Assembly: GCA_903896775.1 (NCBI GenBank)
Contig: CAITZE010000146.1
Span: 1-15,869, forward strand
DNA from: an uncultured bacterium
GTDB lineage: Bacteria; Pseudomonadota; Alphaproteobacteria; Rhodospirillales; Rhodospirillaceae
Length of the DNA stretch: 15,869 bases
Reading direction: 5' to 3'
Of this stretch, positions 8,250 through 14,980 are shown piece by piece (within the stretch, counting starts at the first letter, position 1; each line of letters opens with the position of its first letter). Both the position numbers and the translations under genes were made by a program. The notes under the pieces are model-generated. The model was not told where the DNA came from and did not search any database. It worked only from the letters and a program-made list of their open reading frames with translations.

Positions 8250-8676
8250 GGAGCGCGCGATTTCCGACGCCGCCAACATTTCAAGCGCAAAAGATTTTGG
8301 CCGTCTGCCGGACGATCAACGCTTCGGCATCGTGCCGGCGTGGGTGTTGAAGCTCGCCGACGTCGCGCCTGGCCCCAAAGCGCTTTACGCCAGCTTCTGC
8401 ACCAACGCCGATGAACACGGCCAGATGTGGCGTTCATTAGAACGTGTCGCGGCGGAGTTCGGGATGTCTAAACGTCAAGTCCGGCGTTGGGTGAGGGAGC
8501 TCGAAGACGCCGGTCTCATCGTGTGCAATTGGTCCGGCATATCGACCAACTATCTGATCGTTCGCGATCCTGCGGGGCGCGCCTGGGCGCAAAGCATAAA
8601 AGACGAAGCGGCTGCACGCCGTAAAGCCACATGCGAGGACACGCATGTCCGCGAGGGAGGACATCGGTGTCCGTAA
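8248..8676 (+). CDS. Small winged helix-turn-helix (HTH_36-like) DNA-binding protein
   Basis: 142 residues. Residues about 26-105 look like a helix-turn-helix 36-type winged helix: GPKALYASF (42-50) as first helix, SLERVAAEFGMSKRQVRRWVRELEDAGLI (63-91) as the HTH, then a wing to about 105. Such domains occur in plasmid/phage replication-initiation proteins and small regulators. The Arg-rich recognition helix supports DNA binding. The tail EDTHVREGGHRCP (130-142) is encoded by two DNA palindromes described separately. The start is weak: no in-frame ATG exists after the stop at 8200, the TTG at 8248 sits in the terminator T-run, and GGGAGAGA (8225-8232) is 15 or more bases away. The end may also be altered (see findings). 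DNA-binding role likely; replication or repression not decidable. Confidence 0.75.
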   Translation: MERAISDAANISSAKDFGRLPDDQRFGIVPAWVLKLADVAPGPKALYASFCTNADEHGQMWRSLERVAAEFGMSKRQVRRWVRELEDAGLIVCNWSGISTNYLIVRDPAGRAWAQSIKDEAAARRKATCEDTHVREGGHRCP

Positions 8677-8697
8677 CGAGAGGACATTCGGGTCCTC
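8637..8697. repeat. Three palindromic repeats 22-23 bp apart at the 3' end of the HTH gene
   Basis: The units are GGACA-CGCA-TGTCC (8637-8650), GGACA-TCGG-TGTCC (8659-8672) and GAGGAC-ATTCGG-GTCCTC (8680-8697, core 8682-8695). Each is preceded by AG or GAG. Core starts lie 22 and 23 bases apart, about two helical turns, so all would face the same side of the DNA. Two units are in the coding region; the third follows the stop. They could be binding sites for the HTH protein, iteron-like sites, or RNA hairpins. Confidence 0.75.
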
Positions 8698-8699
8698 CA

Positions 8700-8821
8700 A
8701 ACATAACCTCTTCAACAGACCTTACTTAACAGACAAAGACAGAGAAGAAGAAACGAAACGAAGGTTTTTCTTTTTTTAAGAAAAATTGAAACGTGATGGG
8801 GGTTAGCAAAACACGAATTCT
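8700..8821. other. AT-rich intergenic tract with purine run and T/A hairpin
   Basis: This stretch is markedly AT-richer than the rest of the window. It has a nearly all-purine run at about 8741-8764 (gagaagaagaaacgaaacg), then TTTTTCTT-TTTTT-AAGAAAAA (8765-8785), an 8-bp dyad with a 5-base loop. No credible gene is present. It could end transcription of the HTH gene, or serve as a DNA-unwinding region next to the palindromes. Neither is shown. Confidence 0.45.
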
Positions 8822-8851
8822 TTGACGTGCGCTTTGATCGCTTTCTATTTT
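8822..8851 (+). promoter_or_regulatory. Candidate sigma-70 type promoter of the 91-residue gene
   Basis: TTGACG (8822-8827) and TATTTT (8846-8851) are 18 bases apart and match the consensus at 5 and 4 of 6 positions. Initiation would fall near 8858, about 37 bases before the ATG at 8895. Confidence 0.45.
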
Positions 8852-8881
8852 GGATGACGGCAACTTTGGTAGTCATCAAAA
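8848..8881. promoter_or_regulatory. Dyad at the predicted transcription start, next to the ribosome binding site
   Basis: GATGAC (8853-8858) and GTCATC (8872-8877) are perfect arms around 13 bases. TTTT (8848-8851) and AAAA (8878-8881) extend them past one unpaired G. The structure touches the Shine-Dalgarno AAGGAG (8881-8886). It could be an operator or a leader hairpin acting on translation. Confidence 0.4.
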
Positions 8882-8894
8882 AGGAGACATCATC

Positions 8895-9170
8895 ATGAAA
8901 GCAAATCGCGCCCTCATCGCCTGGACCCCCGGCCTCGATGTTCTCGTCGCGCCTATCGAAGACGGCAACAAGATTCCGGTCGATGCCTATACCTGCACAG
9001 GCGGCGCGGCCTATGCCGCCACGCGCGCACTCAAGGGCGATGCGAGCAAGCTGCAGGTGTTCATCGATTTCCATAAGCTGGTGGTGCGCGACGGCATCGC
9101 CCCCAAAGCCGCCCATGACGCTTTCATGGCCATCGACGAATACCGCGCCTCAATCGCGCCGGATATTTGA
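8895..9170 (+). CDS. Conserved-looking small protein of unknown function
   Basis: 91 residues, not recognised. ATG 8895 is chosen over the in-frame TTG at 8850 because AAGGAG lies 8 bases before it and the predicted promoter overlaps the longer version. Visible: an N-terminal hydrophobic strand (ALIAWTPGLDVLVAPI, 6-21), a Gly/Ala segment CTGGAAYAATRALKG (34-48), and a C-terminal part with several His/Asp (FIDFHKLVVRDGI, 56-68). There is no signal peptide, membrane helix or known motif. Codon use is like the neighbours, which supports a real gene. It has its own promoter and strong ribosome binding site and is not packed against either neighbour. Confidence 0.75.
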   Translation: MKANRALIAWTPGLDVLVAPIEDGNKIPVDAYTCTGGAAYAATRALKGDASKLQVFIDFHKLVVRDGIAPKAAHDAFMAIDEYRASIAPDI

Positions 9171-9413
9171 GGGCGATTTGTAACGGCACGCACTCCCAAC
9201 ATGTCTCCGGGCTGAAACCTTTCAAAACTGTCATCACTTAGGCGTGAAGAGCGGCCTATTGCACCCCAATGCTATTTGACTCATAGCCGAGCGGGCACCA
9301 CACTGCGCACCGCAAGGCTGGGGATGTTTTGACAGCCTTTTTAAAGGGATAGCGAGTGCGGGCGGCGAAAGCACCCCCGCGCTCTTCTTGTGTGACCAGG
9401 AGCCGCACGCACC
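9171..9413. promoter_or_regulatory. Upstream region of the RND efflux operon
   Basis: A 243-base gap with no gene. It holds a small dyad GCTAT-TTGACTC-ATAGC (9271-9287), the hairpin at 9314-9342, and a TTGACA (9329-9334) inside that hairpin without a recognisable -10 at 16-18 bases. The efflux promoter probably lies here but cannot be fixed. AGGAG (9398-9402) is the adaptor's ribosome binding site, 11 bases before ATG 9414. No divergent TetR/LysR-type regulator, common for such operons, is adjacent. Confidence 0.4.
9314..9342 (+). terminator. Hairpin plus T-run upstream of the RND operon (terminator or attenuator)
   Basis: AAGGCTG (9314-9320) and CAGCCTT (9333-9339) pair perfectly across a 12-base loop; the 3' arm runs into five T (9338-9342). 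It lies 144 bases after the 91-residue gene and 72 before the adaptor ATG. It may end the upstream transcript or, if the operon starts earlier, act as an attenuator. Confidence 0.5.
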
Positions 9414-10613
9414 ATGCTCGACCGCGCGAAGACCAGCGAGCCGCTCAGCGCGACACCGCACCTGCACGCCGACGGCGTATCGCCAGGCCAGCAGCGCCGT
9501 GCTGTCCTCATCACCGCAGTCTTGCTGATCGCGGTCATGGCCGGCTTCTACATGTATCAACGCGCGCAAGAGAAGGCGATGCAGGCCGCGCTCTCCATGC
9601 CGCGTCCGCCGACGCCGGTGGAAGCGACCATCGCCACCGTCGGTCCTATCGCGCGCTCTCTCTCGGGTATCGGTACCCTGCAAGCGGTACACCAAGTGAC
9701 GATCTCGCCCGAAGTCGGCGGGCGTATCGTTAAAATCTATTTTGAGTCGGGCGCATCCGTAAAAGCCGGCGATCCTTTGGTGCAGTTGTTCGATGATCCG
9801 CTGCACGGCGACCTCGCCACCTTTGAAGCGCAGCAGCGCCTGGCCGAGCTGACCTTGAAGCGCAGCCAGGAATTGTTGACCCGCAATTTCCAAAGTCAGG
9901 AAGTCGTCGACCAGAATCAAAGCCTGCTCGACAGCGCGCGCGCCAATGTCGCCAAGACCCGCGCGCAAATCCAGCAGATGCTGGTACGCGCACCCTTCAC
10001 CGGCGAGCTGGGCGTGCGCCAGATCGAAGCGGGCGGGTATTTAAGCCCCGGTTCGCCCATCGTCACGCTGACCGATCTCTCGAAGCTGTGGGTCAACTTC
10101 ACGCTGCCCGAACAGGCGGCGACGCAAATCAAGATCGGCCAAGTTGTTCACATGAAAGCCGACGCTTACCCCAATCGCACTTTCGATGCGACGGTCACGG
10201 CGGTCGAGCCGCAAATCAGCACGCAGACGCGCACGTTGTTGGTGCAGGCGACATTGTCTAACGCCGATCACGCGCTGTTGCCGGGCATGTTCGCCAAGAC
10301 CGACGCGGTGCTGCCGGAAACCGAGAACGCGGTGATCGTGCCCGAGACGGCGGTGGACTACAGCCTCTACGGCGAAGCGGTCTACATGATCCAGGAAGAC
10401 GGCAAGGACGCCAAAGGCAATCCGGTTTTCAAGGTCAAACGGGCGGTGGTGAAAACCGGCGCGCGCTTCGACGGCAAGGTCGCGATTCTGTCGGGCCTTG
10501 TCGGCGGCGAGCGGCTGGTGGCTTCGGGTCAGTTGAAACTCAACGACGGCGCGACGGTCTCCGTTGAGCCCGGCAATGCTTTGAGCACAGCGCCCGGCAC
10601 CACACGATATTAA
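9414..10613 (+). CDS. RND efflux periplasmic adaptor (membrane fusion protein)
   Basis: A 399-residue adaptor linking an RND pump to an outer-membrane channel. One N-terminal membrane anchor (about 29-46) follows a cytosolic stretch; there is no lipobox. Domains: first lipoyl half with VGGRIVKIYFESGASVKAGD (101-120); a coiled-coil hairpin at about 132-188 with RAQIQQMLVRAPFTGELG at its return (183-200); second lipoyl half to about 222; a beta-barrel from about 226 to 300 (LWVNFTLPE, LLPGMFAKTDAVL); and a membrane-proximal domain at about 305-390. The layout is that of MdtA/MexJ-type proteins. ATG 9414 is followed 27 bases after the stop by the pump gene, so the two form an operon. No outer-membrane factor gene is present. 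Confidence 0.95.
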   Translation: MLDRAKTSEPLSATPHLHADGVSPGQQRRAVLITAVLLIAVMAGFYMYQRAQEKAMQAALSMPRPPTPVEATIATVGPIARSLSGIGTLQAVHQVTISPEVGGRIVKIYFESGASVKAGDPLVQLFDDPLHGDLATFEAQQRLAELTLKRSQELLTRNFQSQEVVDQNQSLLDSARANVAKTRAQIQQMLVRAPFTGELGVRQIEAGGYLSPGSPIVTLTDLSKLWVNFTLPEQAATQIKIGQVVHMKADAYPNRTFDATVTAVEPQISTQTRTLLVQATLSNADHALLPGMFAKTDAVLPETENAVIVPETAVDYSLYGEAVYMIQEDGKDAKGNPVFKVKRAVVKTGARFDGKVAILSGLVGGERLVASGQLKLNDGATVSVEPGNALSTAPGTTRY

Positions 10614-10640
10614 GCAGCTAAGGTTTAGCGGGGACTCCCG

Positions 10641-13600
10641 ATGTTCACCGATATCTTCGTCCGCCGGCCGATCCTTGCCGTCGTCGTCAGCCTGCTGATC
10701 TTTTTCGTCGGCCTCAAAGCCGTCACCAGTTTGCAGCTGCGCCAGTTTCCGCGCTACGACGCAGCCCTCATCGGCATCAGCACGGGCTTTCCCGGCGCGT
10801 CGCCCGCGCTTATGCAAGGCTTCGTCACCACGCCCTTGGAGCAAGCGGTGTCGTCGGCGGAAGGCATCGACTACCTGGTCTCGACCTCCAGCCAGAACCG
10901 CAGCAACGTCACCGCTTTCCTGAAGCTCAACTACGACGCCAACAAAGCGCTGACCGAAATCATGACCAAGGTGCAGCAGGTCAAGAACGTGATTCCGCGC
11001 GGCGCGTTCGATCCTGTGATTTACAAGCAGAACACGGCGGGCCAGCCGGTGCTGTATGTGGGCTTCTCCAGCGACGTCATGAACGGCACGCAGATTTCCG
11101 ACTACATCACACGTGTGGTGCAGCCGGTACTGGCTACTGTCGATGGCGTGGCTTCGATCGACCTGCAAGGCGGGCAGACCTTTGCGATGCGGCTGTGGCT
11201 CGATTCCGACCGCATGGCGGCGCGCGGCATCACCGGCGGCGATGTCTCGACGGCGCTGCAGAATAACAACGTGCAGTCCGCACCGGGCCAGGCCAAGGGC
11301 CTGTTCACTATCGCCAACATCGTCACCAACATGGGCCTGACCGATGTCGAGCAGTTCCGCCAGATGGTGATCAAGCAGGACAAAGGCACCATCGTCCGCC
11401 TAAAGGACATCGCCGAGGTCGACCTCGACGCGCAGACCAATACCAGCAACGAAACCGTCGACAACAATCCCGGCGTTCAGGCGCTGGTACAGCCGACGCC
11501 TAACGGCAATCCGCTGGCGATCTCGGCGGGCGTGCGCAAGAAGCTCGATCTGTTGCGCTCCAGCTTGCCGCCGGGCCTGAAGATGGAAGTCACCTTCGAC
11601 AGCAGTGTGTTTGTGCAAGCCTCCATCGACGAGGTCATCAAGACGCTGATCGAAGCGGTGGGCGTCGTCATCTTGGTGATCTTCATCACGCTTGGCACCT
11701 TCCGCGCTGTGGTGATCCCCATCGTCGCCATTCCGTTGTCGCTGATCGGCACCGCGGCCTTGATGCTGGCGGCGGGCTTTTCCATCAATCTGCTGACACT
11801 GCTCGCCATGGTGCTGGCCGTGGGCCTTGTGGTCGACGACGCCATCGTCGTGGTCGAGAACGTCTATCGCCACATCCAGGAAGGCAAAACCCCCATCCAG
11901 GCGGCCTTGATCGGCGCCCGTGAACTCATTGGTCCCGTCATCGCCATGACGGCGACGCTGGTGGCGGTTTATGCGCCGATTGGCTTGCTCAGCGGCATCA
12001 CCGGCACCTTGTTCCAGGAATTCGCATTCTCGCTGGCGGGTGCTGTGGTTATCTCGGGTGTGGTGGCGCTGACGCTGTCGCCGATGCTGTCGTCGGTGTT
12101 GCTCACACCCACCATGAACGAAGGCCGCTTCGCGCAATGGGTCGAGCACAGCTACGACCGCCTGACCGAAGCCTATGGCCGCAAGCTGAACCTCGCCCTG
12201 AATTACCGCGCGGCCGTGATGCTGTTCGCCGCTGTGGTGTTGGGCAGCGTCTATTTCCTTTACTCGGGCGCGAAGGCAGAACTGGCGCCTGTGGAAGATC
12301 AGGGCTTTTCCTTCGTACCGTTCCGGGGTCCGCAATACGCCAACCTCGATTACACCACGGCCTTTGGCCGTCAGGCGGTCGATATCCTGCACAAGAACAT
12401 TCCCGAGCTTGAGCACGTCATCAACATCAACGGCAACGGCGGTTTGAACAGCGGCTTCATCCTGATGGACTATAAGCCCTGGGACCAACGCAAGCGCACG
12501 ACCGAAGAGATCTCCGCCGCCGTGATCGGGCCCTTGTCGCATCTGGGCGGCGTGCGGGCGCTGCCCGTGTTGCCGCCGCTGCTGCCGGGCTCCTTCGGCC
12601 CGCCGGTGCAGATGGTGGTGTCGGGCATCACCGATTACGAGACCATCTTCCGCGTCATGGACGATCTGAAAACCCAGGCGCGCAATAGCGGCTTGTTCCT
12701 GTTCACCGACAGCGACCTCGATTTCAACCAGCCGGAAATTCGCCTCAAGGTCGATGCCGATAAAGCCAATGCGCTGGGCGTCAATCTGCAAGCCATCTCA
12801 AATTCGCTCTCCACTCTGGTCGGCGAGAACTACGTCAACCTCTTCGCCATGAGCGGCAAGTCGTACCAGGTCATCCCGCAAGTCTCGCGCGATCAGCGCC
12901 TCAATGCCGAAAGCCTGACGCATTATTATGTCTCCGCCGCCAACGGCCAGCAGGTGCCGCTGTCGACCGTGGTGTCCTTCGACATCGGGGCGACGCCCAA
13001 CGTGCGCGCCGAATTCAATCAGCTGAACTCGGCGACCTTCTCGGCCACGCCCGCGCAAGGGGTCACACTCGGCGAATGCATCGCGTTTCTGGAGAACGCC
13101 GCTAAGACCGTGTTGCCGCAAGGCTTCATCCACGATTACCTGGGTGATTCCCGCCGCTTCATGCTGGAAGGCAACGCGCTCGTCGGCACCTTCGGCTTCG
13201 CGCTCATCATCATCTTCCTGGTGCTGGCCGCGCAGTTCGAAAGCCTGCGCGATCCCCTGGTGGTGCTGGTCAGCGTGCCGATGTCGGTGTGCGGAGCCTT
13301 GATGCCGCTCTATTTCGGCGGTTTCCTGCAGCACACGTTCCACGTCGTCGGCGCCACCATCAACATCTACACGCAAGTGGGTCTGGTGACGCTGATCGGC
13401 CTTATCAGCAAACACGGCATCCTCATGGTGACCTTCGCCAACGATCTGCAGCGCGACGAAGGTGTCGACCGCCGCACGGCCATCGAGCGCGCCGCGCGCA
13501 TCCGCCTGCGCCCGATCCTGATGACCACGGCGGCCATGGTGCTGGGCGTGCTGCCCTTGGTGTTCGCGACGGGCCCCGGCTCGGCCAGCCGGTTCTCGAT

Positions 13601-13754
13601 CGGATTGGTGATTGCTTCGGGCATGAGCGTAGGTACGCTATTCACACTGTTCGTGCTGCCGGCCGTGTACACATTCCTCGCGCAGGACCACCGCTTCGAA
13701 GCCTCCTCCACCCGCGCGCTGGCTCTGGCAACGGACGGAACGCCAGCGGAGTAG
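10641..13754 (+). CDS. RND inner-membrane efflux pump (HAE-1 type)
   Basis: 1037 residues, the normal HAE-1 length, in a duplicated layout. TM1 is near 9-29, then porter domain 1 with NNNVQSAPGQ; TM2-6 start near 335; TM7 is near 522-540, then porter domain 2; TM8-12 start near 847. Proton-relay residues are present: GLVVDDAIVVVEN with Asp399/Asp400 (AcrB Asp407/408) and LISKHGIL with Lys924 (AcrB Lys940). AAQFESLRDPLVVLVSVPM is the conserved TM8-9 link. The pump exports drugs, dyes or lipophilic compounds by proton antiport as a trimer. LQLRQFP (31-37) replaces the usual LPVAQYP-like segment, suggesting a subgroup away from AcrB. Substrate not predictable. ATG 10641 follows GGGGAC (10631-10636); the next gene starts 7 bases after the stop. 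Confidence 0.96.
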   Translation: MFTDIFVRRPILAVVVSLLIFFVGLKAVTSLQLRQFPRYDAALIGISTGFPGASPALMQGFVTTPLEQAVSSAEGIDYLVSTSSQNRSNVTAFLKLNYDANKALTEIMTKVQQVKNVIPRGAFDPVIYKQNTAGQPVLYVGFSSDVMNGTQISDYITRVVQPVLATVDGVASIDLQGGQTFAMRLWLDSDRMAARGITGGDVSTALQNNNVQSAPGQAKGLFTIANIVTNMGLTDVEQFRQMVIKQDKGTIVRLKDIAEVDLDAQTNTSNETVDNNPGVQALVQPTPNGNPLAISAGVRKKLDLLRSSLPPGLKMEVTFDSSVFVQASIDEVIKTLIEAVGVVILVIFITLGTFRAVVIPIVAIPLSLIGTAALMLAAGFSINLLTLLAMVLAVGLVVDDAIVVVENVYRHIQEGKTPIQAALIGARELIGPVIAMTATLVAVYAPIGLLSGITGTLFQEFAFSLAGAVVISGVVALTLSPMLSSVLLTPTMNEGRFAQWVEHSYDRLTEAYGRKLNLALNYRAAVMLFAAVVLGSVYFLYSGAKAELAPVEDQGFSFVPFRGPQYANLDYTTAFGRQAVDILHKNIPELEHVININGNGGLNSGFILMDYKPWDQRKRTTEEISAAVIGPLSHLGGVRALPVLPPLLPGSFGPPVQMVVSGITDYETIFRVMDDLKTQARNSGLFLFTDSDLDFNQPEIRLKVDADKANALGVNLQAISNSLSTLVGENYVNLFAMSGKSYQVIPQVSRDQRLNAESLTHYYVSAANGQQVPLSTVVSFDIGATPNVRAEFNQLNSATFSATPAQGVTLGECIAFLENAAKTVLPQGFIHDYLGDSRRFMLEGNALVGTFGFALIIIFLVLAAQFESLRDPLVVLVSVPMSVCGALMPLYFGGFLQHTFHVVGATINIYTQVGLVTLIGLISKHGILMVTFANDLQRDEGVDRRTAIERAARIRLRPILMTTAAMVLGVLPLVFATGPGSASRFSIGLVIASGMSVGTLFTLFVLPAVYTFLAQDHRFEASSTRALALATDGTPAE

Positions 13755-13761
13755 GGAGCAC

Positions 13762-14919
13762 ATGAAACGGCGCGTAGCAGTTTCACTTCTTGGCGGAGCC
13801 GCGCTGGCGCCACTCGCAAGGCTGTCCGTTTATGCAGACACACCCGATGTTTGTGGCATTCCTGCTGCCAGCAACGATGGCTGGCCAGTTGCGTCCCTCG
13901 CGGATGATAAATTCCTCGACCCAGCCGCGCTGTGCCGGATGGCCGACGGCCTCGCCGCAAACCACGCCAATATCCATTCCGTGCTGATCGCCCACGCTGG
14001 CAAGCTGGTGTTTGAGCGGTACTTCAGCGGTTACGACGAGATTTACGACCGCAAGATCAAAAACGCGACCTTCGACCCCACAACCCGCCACAGCCTGAAG
14101 TCGGTCTCGAAGAGCGTCGCATCCCTTGTCGTCGGGATCGCCATAGATCGGGGACTAATCCCCAGTGTCGATGCGCCGATCATGAGCTTCTTTCCTGAAC
14201 TGGCCGACATGCACACGCCGGAGCGGGATCGCCTGAAACTGGTGCACGCACTCACCATGTCCATGGGTTTGAAGTGGATCGAGGCGACGCCGACCACAGG
14301 CGATGACAACAACGACGAGGAGCGCATGCATTGGGCGAGAGACCCGGCGCGTTACGTCATGGGCCTTCCGATTGTTGCGCCGCCGGGACAGGAATTTTTC
14401 TACAGCACCGGCGCGCTTACACTGGTGTCGGCGATTGTGCGAAAGAGTACCGGCAAGCCACTCGATGAATTCGCCCGCACCGAATTGCTGGCACCTTTGG
14501 GCATCACCGACTTCGAGTGGAACCGTTACAAAGGCGATACCGACGCTGGCGGCGGGTTGCGTATGCGCCCGCGCGATATGGCCAAGATCGGTCAGCTGGT
14601 GCTCAACGGCGGGCAATGGAACGGCCGTCAGATCGTTTCCAAAAACTGGATCGAAACCTCGACGGCACGCCATCTCGAGGCTACGAACGGCATGTCTTAC
14701 GGCTATCTGTGGTGGCAGGGGCGCTCTCCGAATAATGGGCGCGAGGACCATTGGGTTGGCGCGTTGGGGCGCGGCGGGCAGTACATCCGTATTGTGCCGG
14801 CGCTGGATCTAGTTGTCGTGGTGACGGCCGGATATTACCAGGATGACAGCCCGCAAGCCTTCAAACTCCAGTACAGCGTTTTCAAAGATACGTTGCAAAG
14901 CGTTTCGACCTCAAGCTGA
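13762..14919 (+). CDS. Exported serine hydrolase of the class C beta-lactamase/NylB (6-aminohexanoate-dimer hydrolase) family
   Basis: 385 residues. The N-terminus MKRRVAVSLLGGAALAPLARLSVYA looks like a signal peptide, with likely cleavage after Ala25; the paired Arg is only weakly Tat-like. Catalytic SVSK gives Ser114 and Lys117. The second motif is YST at 214-216, with Tyr214 as general base, instead of the YxN of true class C beta-lactamases. GRGGQ (336-340) replaces KTG. SVSK, FFYSTG, GGGLRMRPRDMAKIGQL and GYLWW are typical of the NylB-like branch, whose SxxK (Ser112/Lys115) and Tyr215 nearly coincide. The family opens amide or ester bonds through an acyl-serine. ATG 13762 has GGGAG just before it and lies 7 bases after the pump stop, so it is probably the third operon gene. 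Substrate unknown; resistance to beta-lactams should not be assumed. Confidence 0.88.
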   Translation: MKRRVAVSLLGGAALAPLARLSVYADTPDVCGIPAASNDGWPVASLADDKFLDPAALCRMADGLAANHANIHSVLIAHAGKLVFERYFSGYDEIYDRKIKNATFDPTTRHSLKSVSKSVASLVVGIAIDRGLIPSVDAPIMSFFPELADMHTPERDRLKLVHALTMSMGLKWIEATPTTGDDNNDEERMHWARDPARYVMGLPIVAPPGQEFFYSTGALTLVSAIVRKSTGKPLDEFARTELLAPLGITDFEWNRYKGDTDAGGGLRMRPRDMAKIGQLVLNGGQWNGRQIVSKNWIETSTARHLEATNGMSYGYLWWQGRSPNNGREDHWVGALGRGGQYIRIVPALDLVVVVTAGYYQDDSPQAFKLQYSVFKDTLQSVSTSS

Positions 14920-14980
14920 ACTGGGCGTATGATAAGCGGCAGCCATCGACCCTCAAGACGTCGCCTGGAAAGATGCGCGC

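Noticed and set aside
8637..8697. CRISPR array
   Set aside because: The repeats are 14-bp dyads with only 8-9 bases between them, without constant repeats and unique spacers of CRISPR size.
9276..9281. TTGACT as -35 of the efflux operon
   Set aside because: No acceptable -10 sequence 16-18 bases downstream.
11400..12791. 463-codon open frame on the - strand inside the RND pump gene
   Set aside because: Antisense shadow of a GC-rich gene; its translation is low-complexity His/Gln/Arg/Asp and the + strand frame is an unmistakable RND pump.
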